Program-made: the position numbers and the translations under genes
Part shown: positions 1-12,399 of the stretch, one piece after another
How the letters are laid out: each line of letters begins with the position of its first letter
Numbering within the stretch: position 1 is the first letter of the stretch
NCBI GenBank assembly: GCA_036936605.1
Contig: JAUPFV010000004.1
Coordinates: forward strand, 121,632,852-121,696,851
DNA from: Limnanthes douglasii subsp. nivea
Lineage: Eukaryota > Streptophyta > Magnoliopsida > Brassicales > Limnanthaceae
Reading direction: 5' to 3'
DNA length: 64,000 bases
Notes under the pieces: generated by a model
Told to the model about the DNA's origin: nothing
What the model saw: the letters and a program-made list of their open reading frames with translations, nothing else
The model's database searches: none

Positions 1-3000
1 GTTTGCGCCATGTAAGCATCCCCTCGAACTGTTAAAATAAAGACAAGGCTTTGTCATTCTCTGCTTTGGTCTAGAGATATTCATTACCTCATGATTTGGG
101 GCAACTTGGTAATTATACCGGCCACCACCGAATTGTTGAGGTGGTGGAATCTCTTGCCTTTCGCCTCCATGCTGCTGAATCAAGCTCTTGTAGTAATTGA
201 TGTCTTTTTGTTGAGGTGGAGCCGGAATAAACACAGGTGGTGGAATATGCAACGCGTTCGAATGAGGATAAAAGGATCCACTTGAAGTAGCTGCTAAAGA
301 AGCCAAACTGGTTTCGAGTTTATTACTATGGATGGATGATGGTTCTTGAAACGTTACCGGTGCTGGTGGTTGGCTTAAAGGTGCAACAAATGAAGCTGGG
401 TTGATTTTGTTTGAAACCGAAGGAGCGGTTGCATTATTGACACCTAATTGCTCGATTAATTTTGGGTTACTAAGAATTTTCATAAGTAGGTCGGGGTCGA
501 TTAGGTTTCCTTGTTCATTGCTTTTTGCAATTGCGGTTAAAGCAGTTGATGCAGCGGCTAACATATCTGGTTCGCAGTTAAGAGCAGACCCAGATGCATT
601 TAGGGTGGGAAATCCAGGAGCACCTGCATAATCGGATGATGAATCTGGCACGGTGTCCTCGTCTTCGATCGGGGTAAGGGGTATGAGAGGAATCTGCAAG
701 TTGGATTGAGTAGAGTTGCTTGCGTCAACTGAAACAGACGGGCTGCATAGAGATTAACGAAACATGTAAAATTATTAGTTATTATTTATTAGTTGATGCA
801 TATTTTATTTTTTGTTATTATTTGTTAGTTGATGCATATTTTAATTTTTTTTGTCAAGTAACTTATTTATCAAAATTAAAGATACATATTATGTGACGAT
901 TTGTGCAGATCTTTAGTCATGCCCAGAAAAGAAAGTAATGAAAAATACAAGAGTAAGAGTATCGAACTTTGGAGGAATTGCAGATGCGCCCGGATAAAAT
1001 GCTTCAAGAACTCTCCTCTCTCTCTGGTTCTGAACTTCTACCTCTCCACTTTCATCACCAGCAACCACTTGCCAGTTCAAGATCAAATGAAACTGTGACA
1101 ATTCTAAGTTTCAGCTTTCACATGAATACTGACGAGTTGTTTGGTATTGAGAGTATAAACTAAATAGCTAGTTAATAAACTGTCGATAAAAATTATATTT
1201 TCAGAAAGTCATGAGTTGTTTGGTGCACACGGAAAAAATAAGCCAGCCCCTTAAGGTTAAAAGCAAGGTTATAAAGTCTAAAACAAGAACTAAAATTACG
1301 ATAAAACGTGTTTAGCAAAGAAACAGCTTATAAAATTTCAGGAAATAAGGTTAAATGTCTTAAAGACCAATATTTTTTACCCTTTATAAACTTAACAAGT
1401 TAGTTTGTTTAAGCTTAAAATAGCAAACCATCTATATAATTTTTCCGCTTTTAAACCAAAAAGCAAAAAAGCCTATCACCTCCAACCGATCCTTAAACTG
1501 TAAAGTAGAAGTAATAGGCAATTTGGATATTAGAAACACTAAGATAAGAAGGAAACAATGAAGAGATGCCGTAGAGGAAAACAAGATGTGAGAATAAAAT
1601 TATTTCCATAACATTTCATTTCCAGTTGTCATAAGATTTCCTAACAAATTATTTCCATGCTGCCATAAGATTCATAATAATTTTTTTCTTGTCAAGCACT
1701 AATAGAGTTATTCCAATGAATTTTACTCATGGAGAGAAATGGTACGTTACTCACCTTGGGAGGGCGTTTCCAGTTGATCAGAGGAATTTCTGAGACAGCA
1801 GTTTGTAAGTGGTTTTCAGGATGAGCTTCTTCAAATCCAGGGGGTAGAGCATCATCGGTTGTTCCACTTGAGTGAGCTAGCCATGACGATTTTGCTTCAA
1901 GGTGATCCTGAGGACCCGATCCAACTTGCGAAGGAGAATCCTCGGATAGAAATAGCCTGACCTGTTAAAAATTGTTATTGTAAATCATCATTAAAACAGA
2001 ATTTGGTAGGTATAACTCATGCTAAACCACGCTGGGTTGATTCTACAAGGATCTAATATGATGTACTGTTTAGTGTACGGCAAACAAAAGTCGGAGGGAC
2101 ACATTAAACAATACAAAAGACTATGATATGACAGACCAAACTCACACTTCAAAACAATGATTGTTTTCAAAAACCTTTATGATAGACCAAACTCACACTT
2201 CATATTTCATTGCATGTAATCGACGACTATAAGATAGTCCAACACAATCATTCTTTAATAATTGAGTCGCATATGTTATAAAGATGGTCTTATATTTACT
2301 TTAAGTCCTTCTAGACTAACCAGTTATAGAAGAAGCTAAAAAACCTTATGAATGTAGGTTAAGCTCCAAATGTATTTGTTCTTCGGGTCCAGATGGAACT
2401 GGTTTTATTTCAACCGGTACGAATACTAAGACTGTTGTAATCCCAGAATAAACTGAACCATGGCCAATTCTACTAGTGTGGACTCTAGCAGCCAAAAAAA
2501 AATCTGAAGAAATAACTAAACCATGTAATGTTGACAAACAAACTAACCCTCTCCATTTACATGCTTATGTGTTTAAGATGCTTAATAGAGTTGTTGACTG
2601 ATTCATATAACTAGAAAGCAAAACACTAGTAAAAGTTGCACGCAGAAGTTTCAATTTCTTACCGATGACCATGCAACTTACAAAATAACAGTCGCATGAC
2701 AATCTACCACTCCCGATTAAGCGAATCAAAGAGGATTCATTACAATAATACTCGGAATAGTTTTTGATGCAAGAGAATGGCCAACAATGGACAAAAAGGA
2801 TTCTAGTAATTAATGTTCTTTAATACATACTACGTGCAAGATAAGCTAAGTGCTCAGATGAACTACATTGTTTGTCAATTCATAGATCAAACGGGGTTTC
2901 TCATTTACGACTAACATTTTAAAATGCACACGTAAGCCACCTGTTCTTGCTTTTCCCCTATAACAATTAGGTAAAACTTGCATACAGTTCTGATCAAATA

Positions 3001-3999
3001 CATGTAGACAAGCAATCATGAAGACTTATGTATCATGTCCAAATGCTTTAGTTTGAATTATATCGAAACTTCAACTTCCCAATGCACCGGAATCTCACAT
3101 GAAACCATCTAACTCCCACATGGTATACAAAAACCATACATCACGAATAAAAACTCGAAACAAAATCATGCAATTAGTAGAAAAAATAGGCCACGCAAAT
3201 CTAAACTTCAAACTATACACATACAAAGAAGATTTACAACACAAAAGTAAGTAAATCTATCAGACCCCCATTACATTCATATTCAAAATTAGTTTTATCT
3301 TCATGAAAGTAATAATTAAACCTAATGTTGATACGAATGTACTGGGAATCTCAGTCATTCATTCCCTTGCTTGTGTGTAGTAAACTTTGTGTGCAACTCA
3401 TTTCGATGTCTTTATCACACACACAAACAGATTAAACACCTTTAGTGATTTCATAAAACAGCTTTTCTACTGTCATAAAATGTACAGAAGATATGAATAA
3501 CTTGTCCAAATGCCATACCAAATTCATCAACCCTGATTAGAACATCAAGACTTCATAAAATGTAGAGAAGATATGGATTGTTTGTCCAAATTCACTATCA
3601 TTCTAGACCGATTAGAACATCAGGATCGTAAACATAACTCTTAAACTTTACATGACACTGTCTAAGTCCAACATAACTTCAATTACAACTACTCATAAAC
3701 AACATATACAACTAGATATAAAGTATCACTGTAACCTAAACTCTAAACAATAGAGAGTAATAGTGTAAGCAACAAAGATAAACGCAACAGCCAGCATAAA
3801 TACATTCAATCAATAATTCATTGCACTATACGTTAGTAAAAACCAGATTATAGTTCCATCGTTGATTGTTTCGTGTTCATTTTCATGTGATTATCAAATC
3901 AATTCTACATCATAAAAAATTGTACTAATATTTTACCTGACAAAGATTAGAATCTGATGCCCATGAAATCCTTTTCGATTTCTTCATCAGCCGTTGCAT
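1..3999 (-). CDS. C3H6: CCCH zinc-finger protein, C3H6-like, four exons, 3' end outside the window
   Basis: Exons read on the minus strand are 3999-3937 (start ATG at 3999, 21 codons), 1961-1755, 1092-968 and 742-1. All introns are GT-AG and the phases join cleanly, giving 379 residues before the edge. The N-terminal block KKSKRISWASDSNLCQ followed by VRLFLSEDSPSQVG, the motif LPPGFEEAHP, the block VLEAFYPGASAIPPNPSVSVD and the acidic IPLTPIEDEDTVPDSSS are hallmarks of the plant C3H6-type family as I remember it. Residues 150-355 are Ser/Pro/Gln-rich. A CCCH finger starts at the edge: Cys365 and Cys374 (C-x8-C) are visible and the remaining Cys and His lie outside. Family members are predicted nuclear RNA- or DNA-binding proteins; the target is unknown. 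I see no stop or frameshift, so it looks intact. The symbol is by family resemblance, not a proven orthologue. Confidence 0.9.
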
Positions 4000-4412
4000 T
4001 TTTTAATGATTAAAATCCTTTTCTCAACAATTTCGATTGTAACTTCAGTATATGTTATTCAATTTCGTTAAATCCCCAAATCTGTCTGTTAGCTAAACCA
4101 GTAACTCAATCCAAATTTTTTTCTTCAAAACCCTAGATTACTTACAAATCAAAAGAAAAAACAAAAAAATCTGAAATGAAATCGAGAATATGGATCAAAC
4201 TGAGATTTCAAAACTATGAGAGATTTGAACATTTGTTTGGTGATTGGAGAGATTGAATTTTCTTCGTCTTCTAATTTTCTCTTTCTCTTTCTGTTTCTCT
4301 TTATATCTCCTCCTGGCCTGTCTTCTATCTGGAATGGCGAGCGGCGAGACACCGAAAATAAGTTTAGATAGGTATTCGGAAGTGTTGATCACGCGCCAGA
4401 CAATTTTATATA
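4000..4412 (-). promoter_or_regulatory. 5' leader and candidate core promoter of the C3H6-like gene
   Basis: Minus-strand TATATAAA (4405-4412) lies about 410 bases upstream of the start codon, in a place that fits a TATA box. Between it and the ATG is a long GA-rich tract on the minus strand (about 4250-4320), common in plant 5' leaders. AAACCCTAG at about 4130 resembles a plant telo-box. The start of transcription is inferred, not seen, and a 5' UTR intron cannot be excluded. Confidence 0.4.
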
Positions 4413-4439
4413 AAAATGATTTTAGTTGGATTTAGGTCT

Positions 4440-5039
4440 GTGTTTTCGAATGAAATAAAGAATAACTAATAGAATTTCAAAATGGATTCGTAATAACAAT
4501 TATATTTATGGTTTCGAAAAATGATGTGGACATGATAGGACCATCGAAATTATACTTATTTTTGGTAATTTAATAAGATATTTCAAAGCGAAACTAGTAG
4601 TATCATTTAATCCTTCTTTAAGTTTTAGTAATTTAATTGTGTGGTGTAAATGGTTATATATATATATAACACATTTTATAGTAGTTCTACTTTTAATTGC
4701 TAATAATGTCATTAAAATGGTTTTTATTCTTAATTGCGACTTATTTAAATGATTATTATGGTAGATTTTTTTATTATATATTTTATAATTTTAGTCGTGA
4801 CATAAAAATATAATTTAAGATATTTTCAAAAATTTAATTACGGCTTATTATTTAAAAACACGTAAAGTTTTGACCATATTTTGTTATAAAAATATTTTTT
4901 ATACAAAATCATCAAATAGGTGTGTTTTTTATTTCGTGATTAAACTTTTACGGTTTATATCTTTTAAACAGTAGTTTAAAAATATGAAATCGAAAGTATT
5001 ATTAAATTTTGTTAAAACTAACAAAACTAGATCCATGAA
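4440..5039. other. AT-rich intergenic DNA, no gene seen
   Basis: This is AT-rich sequence with frequent stops in all frames and no repeat or domain that I recognise. It separates the C3H6-like promoter from the minisatellite region. Confidence 0.6.
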
Positions 5040-6420
5040 TGATATTTTATTTTCTCAAATTCAGTCAACTTTGGTCTACCATCTAACAACTTGCAACTAC
5101 CATCTAGCCTTTATGTCTAGCATCTAACATCTCCACTTTACACTAGTCTTGCATTTAACATCTAAAATCTAGGTCTCACATCTATCATCTAACCTTATAT
5201 GTCTCGCATACACCATTTTTATTTTACACAAGCTTGAGATTTATCATATAAAGATCTATCTTCTGTATCCATCATCTAGCTTTTATGTCTCACATTTGCC
5301 ATTTCTATCTCACAACTATCATTTTTATTTTACAGTGGTCTTGCATATAACATCTAAAATTTAGGTCTTACATTTATTATCTAACCTTTATTCTCGCATC
5401 TGTCATTTTTATTAAACAATGGTTTCACATAATCACTAATTTGACTATTACGTCAAGATACATTATGACCACTTGCGTAGCGTTATGGTCTTTCAACCTT
5501 ATGTTTGGTTTATTAACTATAATCACTAATTTTTAATTATATACGACCCATTTTCTATCATGGAGATCACTTAACTTATATCTTTCTAATCACGAAGATG
5601 AAGATCACTTGATATATAGCATTTTCTATATTGAAGATGAAGATTACTTGGCTTATAACCTTTTCTATCATGGAGGTGAAGATTATTTGGCTTATGAACT
5701 TTTTTATCATACAAGTGGAACTTTTGTTGTTTTATTTTGTATAAATTCATTCAATTTCCGTTTGAACCTCGAACAACAATTAAAGCACATGTCTTGGCAA
5801 ATGTTTTAATTTAATTTCACTTCGAACGACCAGAACCTAAAATACTTGAACCTCAATCAGGTTGAATAACCCATTCGTCTTTAAGGATATCAATATTCAG
5901 AACTCTCCAATTATCTATAAAAAACTTTAAGAGTATATTGGAGAAACTTTCGAACTTACAAGGAGATGTAGCTAATTTTCATTTGTTGTATTCAAAATTT
6001 TAAACTCTTTGTTTTTTAATTTTAGGCATGTAAAGAACTTTCAACTACTTCGAATAAATAATCATAAGAATAATAATAAAGATGCACTCTCGTATATATC
6101 ATCTAGCCTTTATGTCTCGCGTCTACCATTTTTATTCTACACTTCTCTCACATCGTATATATCATCTAGCCTTTATGTCACACATCTACCATTTTTATTT
6201 TACATTGGTCTCGCAACTAATATTTAAAATATAGGTCTCAAATCTATCATCTAGCATCTAGGTCTCGCATCTAACATTTAAAATATAGGTCTCAAATCTA
6301 TCATCTATCATCTAGGTCTCGCATCTACAATTTATATTTTATATTGGTCTCGCATCTAGCAAGATACCAGATAAAGATTGTTCTGGAATCTAGCAATGAT
6401 AGATGCAAGATACAAAACAT
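5040..6420. repeat. Degenerate minisatellite with GGTCTCGCATCTA core, two blocks
   Basis: Imperfect short units built on GTCTCGCATCTA / ATCTAGCATCTAG fill about 5085-5420 and 6085-6370. At 6200-6360 the order is clear: GGTCTCGCATCTA plus about 14 bases of TA-rich sequence, a period near 27-30 bases. The short frames through it (for example 6009-6227) are repeat translations, not genes. The same TCTCGCATCT core recurs in the 29 kb array. Confidence 0.7.
5450..5960. repeat. Retrotransposon UTR fragment related to the 31 kb region
   Basis: TTGCGTAGCG at about 5474 is followed by GGTTTATTAAC, then by three approximate copies of a unit reading roughly TCATGGAGATGAAGATTACTTGGCTTATA (5560-5720). 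Both motifs reappear in the same order at 31.0-31.4 kb and the first also at 12.0-12.2 kb inside element A. The segment is therefore probably a decayed piece of a Tat-element 3' region. The frame at 5609-5809 reads through these units and is not a gene. Confidence 0.55.
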
Positions 6421-7570
6421 TAGACATGAGACATACACTTCGTATTCTTCGTATAAATGTAATAAAAGTTATTCGAGAAACACATAATCGTTTTTTTTCC
6501 CAAACAATCATTAATTCTAACTATATAAGTGCATTTTAATTATAATTTTTTTTGGTTTATCCCTTTAATCACAATTTGTCAATTTACATAGGGACTAATT
6601 TATTAATCAAATTTAGTCTTGTTTATGGTGGAATTATATTCTTATCAATGTCAGTTTTGTTCATTTATAGCGTAATTGAATTCGATTTACATTTTTTAAA
6701 ATCTCAGAGAAATTGAAAGAAGGAAAGAGAAAAGATATAAAATAATTAGAAATAAAAAGAATATAGAGATAGTTTAATAAAAATATATAATTTTGTAAAA
6801 CAGATAGCCTTTTGTAAGTCAAGTACAATATAATTTTGGTATCCTCTTTTAAAGAAAAAAAATCATAAACAAAGTATAAAAGCATCAAGGAAAATAACAC
6901 CATCTATACAATCATCAAGAGCAAAGTCTATCACTCTTACGTGTGATGTAAAGTTTCAAAAAACAATACAAACAAATGGCATGTCTATCTTTCTAAAAAT
7001 GAATCAAACGTGTTGTATTTTATTTATATTAATTTATTCAAATCAAATTAAGTAAAAACTAATCATAATTATATGTACCGATTTATAAAAAATGCTAAAA
7101 AATAGTGAATTAACTACTTTTTAATTTTTTTAAATAATATACATTTATTGGTTTTAGATTATTTTATCGACGTTTATATATGTATATATGAAAATTTAAA
7201 TAAAATAAAAGTAAGAAAGAAAGCTAATAAAAAGTATACACTTATATATATATATATATATCATGAGATAATAATAAGAAAATAAAACAAAAATTTGGTT
7301 TAAAATATTGTCACTAACAATTTTTTAAATTGTCGACTAGTTTTGGACAATACCAATGATCATCATCCTTAAAAAAGATCTGAATACTAAAAAAAGTTAT
7401 ACTATAAGCTTTATTAGTACTTGATGTCAATAAATTTGGATTACTGGACATAGCCGAAGCGGTAAGTTGACTTGAGAGTGATTGAGTTAGAGTTGGAGTA
7501 ATAATAAATATGAATAACATTAGGAAGAACACAAAAAATGAGAGATATGTTAGTTTTATTAATTGACGTT
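6421..7570. other. AT-rich DNA with simple repeats, no gene seen
   Basis: This stretch is AT-rich and contains a short (TA)n run at about 7240-7260. Short open frames occur on the minus strand (6661-6903, 7314-7532) but have low-complexity AT-driven composition and no recognisable domain. Confidence 0.55.
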
Positions 7571-7742
7571 GGACCTTTATATATAAGCCGTGTTACAATA
7601 GATGTTATTAGGATATTAGAGAATAATGGATAATATTTCTCTTATTGCTAAGATATGGACCTTTATATATAAGCCGTGTTACAATAGATGTTATTAGGAT
7701 ATTAGAGAATAATGGATAATATTTCTCTTATTACTAAAATAT
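7571..7742. repeat. 86-bp tandem duplication, two near-identical copies
   Basis: Copies at 7571-7656 and 7657-7742 begin GGACCTTTATATATAAGCCG and differ at only a few positions near the end. The high identity next to decayed DNA suggests a recent local duplication. Confidence 0.9.
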
Positions 7743-8104
7743 GCAGTTGAGTGTATCTTTGACTAATTATGTGGAAATATTTATAAACTTAGATAAGTTG
7801 ATGAGTTTATTGCTTCAGTATCGAGTAATTACATTGTTATTAGTAGCCCTCATAGTCGTAATGAGAGTAATAAAGGAAGACTAGCCTAGTATTGTCTGAA
7901 GTATTCTTGTTATTGACCGAATATTTTTTTGGTTTTTATCGATGCACATATCGCTTATCCTAATATTATTTTGTCTTTGTCGAAACATATTTTATCACTT
8001 TTTTTATTGTTTTGCTTGTTTGAATAATGTTTGGTCTTTGAATTTGTAATTTATTATAAAAACTTCGACTCAGTTATTGACGATATTTGAATGGCTCCTT
8101 TATT
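7743..8104. other. Intergenic DNA up to the element A target site
   Basis: I see no gene or repeat here. The last five bases before element A are CTTTG (8105-8109), the left copy of its target duplication. Confidence 0.5.
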
Positions 8105-8109
8105 CTTTG

Positions 8110-8667
8110 TGTTACGAGAATAACAAGTTCTACCACGACTAAGTCTTTAGGATTTTAGTCAAGAAAGAGATAAGGCAAAAAATGATCATTCTATTCATCG
8201 ACAAGTTCTCCTTACTTATAATGTCGTGAGTTAGTGGGCAGTTACACACGTTTACACTTAATGCTGCACTAACTCACTAACGTCAATATTCCTATTATTT
8301 TGGAACAACTACTTAAAACGGTTTGACGTAAGAGTCAAAATGTGTGTCATACAATAAAGGAACGCCTGATCCGATTTGCGCCTCAAATCGAGCTAAGCCA
8401 CTCCTTAAGCGCGATCAGGTATGTTCTTTCGTGCAGAGCTCCAGCTCACTAATCTCATGATAAACTTATATTCTTTGAGTTCACACTATATTTTGGTCTG
8501 TTCATCATGTCCCTAAGCTGGTCTATCAACTCATCTCTCTCCTAATATCTTCAAGCTCGATCTACCTTTTTTTTAGAGCACCTCATTTTATTCATTGTTT
8601 GTCCTAATCCAAGTTCGCGGTTTTCCTGCTCGTGCTCGTACTTGTTTGAGGGAATCCCCCCTTATCA
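8110..8667 (-). repeat. 3' LTR of element A
   Basis: 558 bases, starting TGTTACGAG and ending CCTTATCA on the plus strand. It aligns along its length with 17603-18173. The right copy carries an extra run of about a dozen bases near 18070 that is missing here. Confidence 0.92.
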
Positions 8668-8679
8668 GGGCTCCCCCTA
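8668..8679 (-). promoter_or_regulatory. Polypurine tract of element A
   Basis: Directly inside the 3' LTR the element strand reads AGGGGGAGCCC, a purine run in the position where plus-strand DNA synthesis starts in LTR retrotransposons. Confidence 0.6.
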
Positions 8680-8809
8680 GTTTATAGGTTTATTAATTTT
8701 TTATAAAAATATTAGTAAACCTGTAAAATAAAAATACAATGTATTATTAAATGGAAACCCACAAATAGCCGCGTGGTTAGTCGAAACGCCTTGTTGCTTC
8801 TTTTGCCAA

Positions 8810-8815
8810 CACGTG
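8810..8815. promoter_or_regulatory. G-box (CACGTG) upstream of the antisense ORF of element A
   Basis: A palindromic CACGTG in the context CCAACACGTGTCAC lies about 360 bases upstream of the plus-strand ORF start. Plant bZIP and bHLH factors bind such sites. Together with the following non-coding stretch (8830-9170) it may form a promoter for the antisense ORF; this is inference. Confidence 0.35.
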
Positions 8816-9171
8816 TCACTGATGTAACTGCGACGGTTCTGACACCACCGTTCCTGGGAGACAATGGCTGGCGCTTTAGTTTTTGGCACAGATTTTAACC
8901 AATTAATGACGTAACACGCTCATTTGAAAGGGTGTATACACAATCAAACTTCTTCTGTGTTTACTCACTTGAAAGAACAATAAAAACACTGTAATCCTCT
9001 CGCTTCATTATTGCCGGAAAAACATTCATCATCTGCAACCAAGGCACACTCTGTCGCGTTCTTCAACACTAATTTGGTAAATAATTTCTTAATACATAAG
9101 TACTTCCAATTAGATACTTGGTAGAACCCTAGGTTTTAGGTTACAACTTTTGTCAGTAGGTTATTCCCCTA

Positions 9172-11724
9172 ATGCACATATCTTCCTACGTCGAATCGAT
9201 TGCCCTTGCCTGCTATAAACATGTTGATTCGTATCATTACCTCATTGCAGTTTATGTAAAAATTATGGCACCAAAAAAGGCGACGGAGGCTAAAACTGAC
9301 AAAATTATGGAACCCATATATGCTTTAAAAAGCTATTTCTCACAAATAGCCCCCAAATACACTAATTTAGATGATGATGGTGTTGCCACCCTCATGAAAA
9401 GATGTCTTATTCATGAGGATGTGATTATTAAAGCACCTAGTATAAGCGAACACCCTTATCACCCCTAAGAAAATGAGACATGCATTTTTACTACCCTATT
9501 CGATTGGGGGTTAAGATTGCCACTACCCGAACTAATTCATGACTTTTTCTAACGTGCTCAGCATTTCCCCCACTCAAATGTCAGCCAGTGGTTGAAGGCT
9601 ATTACTTAGCGTGGTGCTCATCTCACGCTTGCTCAAAACAGAAGTATGCTTGGCAGACTTGCTATCTGCCACTAATGTTGCCAAAATATCTAAAGCCCAT
9701 TTCTTTTATACCCACTTCAAAGGGGTAAAAACAATTGTAGAGCTCCCCTCCTCTGATAGGAATTGAAAAAATTTCTTCGTCTTTGTGTCTGGAAATTGGG
9801 AGCATAAAACCACTACCTTAAACCTTCAATTAGAAAGGAAATTGAAGTGTAAGTGCTAATAAGATTATGAGAGACAAAAAATTGCTCCAATCCTTGTCAA
9901 CCAATAACTAATAAATATTTATTTGTGCAGGTGAAATGTCAAATCAAAGTTGGTGGAAGGAAGAGAGACCCAAAGATTACGTAAACCCTCTGATCAGAGT
10001 TGGGAATTTGGCCTGCGAGGCATGGCAACAGGATCTCAAGCAGCTGTTTACATGATACAATTATTTGAAGTTAGGTTTGTGGTCGATTTTGGAGCTGAAG
10101 ATCACAACAGACGGTGAAGTTACCATGTCAGATGGGTCAGAGGCTACCATGGACCGTATTAGGGCGCTTTTGGAACAGAAATACTGGGAGAAGAACAATG
10201 CCGACGTCTGGCTTGCGGTGCCACGCGTTGCTCGAAAGGATAGTGAAGCAGGGGATTCTTCCTCCGCTCCTGCTCAATCTTGCGAGCTGGGGAACGATGC
10301 CGTGAATAACAAGGGAAAGAAATCGAGCAAGCTGAAAAAGAAGCAACCAAGGTGCCAGAAACTGCTCAGCCCAGCAGAGTTCGAGCAGAAAGAGAAGAAG
10401 AGGAAGAAGACACAACTTCTGGCTCGCTGATTAAGCCCTGGAACAAGAAACCAAAGATGATTGAAGACACCGTTCCTTTGAGCATGAGGAGATTAAAACT
10501 TAAAGATGATGAGGGTGATAGCACGGGAGCTACTTCTGGGGAAAAAACTTGTCCCCCCACCCAAACCTTCACCGAAAGACTTGGTAAAAGGATGAAAAAG
10601 AAAGTTATTCCCCCAACACTTGCTAAAAGGATGAAAAAATGGGTGTACAAATCCAACATGAAGGATCATTCACCATCATTGGAAACCACTGAGAAAGGCA
10701 AGGGTGAGGACAAAGACGTTGGGCCTAGTCAACAAAGGTCGCATGCCATAGAACTGTTTCCCAAACAGATTATCATACCACGCCATTCTTCATTTATGTT
10801 CAAGCAGCTCCGCCGGATTCATGACTTGTCATATTATGATAAGATGTCAATTCCTGATATCTTACAGCGACAGGTAGAGCTATTCCATTGAGGTAAAAGT
10901 CTTGCGATCTCGTGGTGCTCAACTAAAAATTAAGAACATAATTCTAACTTTCTATTGATATACAGCTTCATCACATCTCTATCGTGCTGGGCTATCGAAA
11001 CATGTCCCCCACTGAAGTAGTTACTATGGAGAAGTGGAGACCAGAAGCCATGATTTTTGGCTAACCTAAGACCAGTGCTACAGAGGTCATTCGTCTAAAA
11101 CATGCTTACACCTCGACCAAAACCACCAAACATGAAGCCATCGATGCCAAAGCCAAACTTGAGAAGACTGTTGGAACCTTGCAAGAAGCTCTGAAATGCA
11201 GTGACGAGAGATAGAAAACTGCGAACGACAATCATAAAATGGTGTTGAGCCAAAACGAGAAATTGCTGAAGAGGAATGATGAGCTGTATGCTCAGAGCTC
11301 AGACTTGCTGGATAAAACTATTAATCAAGCGAAGAGAGTGGAGGAGCAGGCCGAGCAAATTGCAGCTCTTAATGCCGATGTTAGTAAGTTAACTGGTCAA
11401 CTAGAGGAGGAACATGCTCAACTTGGTCGAGAGCGACAGTAGTGGCAGATGAATGTAGAAACAGCTGTGGTAGAAAGGGAGACTCAGGTGTTTACCGTGG
11501 CTACAAAAATAATAGCCAAAGAAAAAATGAAGGCTATAACTGAACTGATAGCCTTGAATCCTGAGATAAATCTGGGATCTTTGGCATCTCTGGTTGAAGG
11601 ATCTGTACCACTTCAAAATGTGAGCATAACACCTGAACCGATCACCGAAGCTAATACTACTGTAGTAACTGATGGTACTCCTTTAGAACCTGCAAAGCTA
11701 CCGCCTTCCCCAAGCGCTAAGTAA
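9172..11724 (+). pseudogene. Antisense extra ORF of element A (aORF), intron-containing, broken
   Basis: This runs opposite to gag-pol, between integrase and the 3' LTR. Part 1 (about 9172-9848) carries MAPKKATEAKTDK and, after a stop, FDWGLRLPLPELIHDFF, like the 'putative gypsy type transposon' family of plant aORFs. An intron fits at 9849-9930 (GTAAGT to TTTGTGCAG). Part 2 (9931-10873) has Lys-rich NLS-like runs such as KKSSKLKKKQPR and needs a frame change near 10350-10430. A second intron fits at 10874-10965 (CAG/GTAGAG to TACAG), joining DILQRQ to LHHISIVLGYRN. Part 3 (10966-11724) is rich in Glu, Lys, Gln and Leu heptads (about 11090-11440), a predicted coiled coil, with a Pro/Thr-rich tail. 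Several stops show it is dead. Function is unknown; extra ORFs in this position are known from Tat-lineage elements. Confidence 0.75.
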
Positions 11725-11943
11725 CGAAAACATTTGTTTGTTGTTATGTTGTATGTATTTCATTGTTGTATGCTATGCATACCAAGACTTTGTATTATCA
11801 TAAATAATTTGAAAATGCACTGAATCTATATGTGATTTACATTTTTCCAATTGATGAATATCATAGATGTTTGTGGAGAAAATGTAGAGTATGTGTTTGC
11901 TGTACTTCATGGAGATCCTTACAATCCTGAGCTCAATAAGGCT

Positions 11944-12200
11944 CATTGCGTATCTTAGACAATATTTTCCATAATAGCGTATCTCGCGATAAGGTCACGT
12001 GAACCCTATTGCGTAGTCTGTTCTAGACTTGGTCTTTGACCAGTTCACGAATATACCCAGTACAAAGTATATGCACAGTATGACCATTACGTAGCCCGTA
12101 GGCATGGCCAATTAGCCCATTCGTGTTTATAGACACTTAGTATGGACTCAATATAGTCCATTGCGTAGCCAAAATGGCGTGGTCATTGACCCATTTGTTG
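11944..12200. repeat. ~75-bp tandem repeats in the UTR of element A
   Basis: ATTGCGTA / ATTACGTAGCC anchors fall at 11944, 12008, 12086 and 12159, spacings of 64, 78 and 73. Units share GCGTAGCC, TTGGTCTTTGACC and CCATTCGTG / CAGTTCACGAA. They lie between the antisense ORF and integrase, where Tat elements often carry variable tandem repeats. Confidence 0.75.
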
Positions 12201-12399
12201 AATGTAAGGATGAAATTTGCAACAAACACATAGTGGCGAAAGCATAAACTATATTGAAAAATTAAAATGTTGTTTTCAGATGCCTTATTAAAAAACATCC
12301 TCGATCCATCAAGGAGGAAAAAGAGAGCAACAATACAATTTAAACATTATGGCGATACAACTTAGGTGATTGAAATTCCAAGGATGTTTGAGTGCTTAG

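Noticed and set aside
401..631. 76-codon plus-strand frame at the left end
   Set aside because: It is antisense to exon 4 of the C3H6-like gene, whose frame is intact and family-supported.
5609..5809. Frame with repeated EDYLAY motif, possible repeat protein
   Set aside because: The repeat is nucleotide-level and also occurs in non-coding retrotransposon UTR at 31.3 kb.
7240..7260. (TA)n run as a promoter
   Set aside because: It is a simple repeat in gene-free AT-rich DNA with nothing coding downstream on either strand.
10137..10415. 92-codon minus-strand frame, Leu-rich
   Set aside because: It is the shadow of the Lys/Glu-rich antisense ORF on the plus strand.
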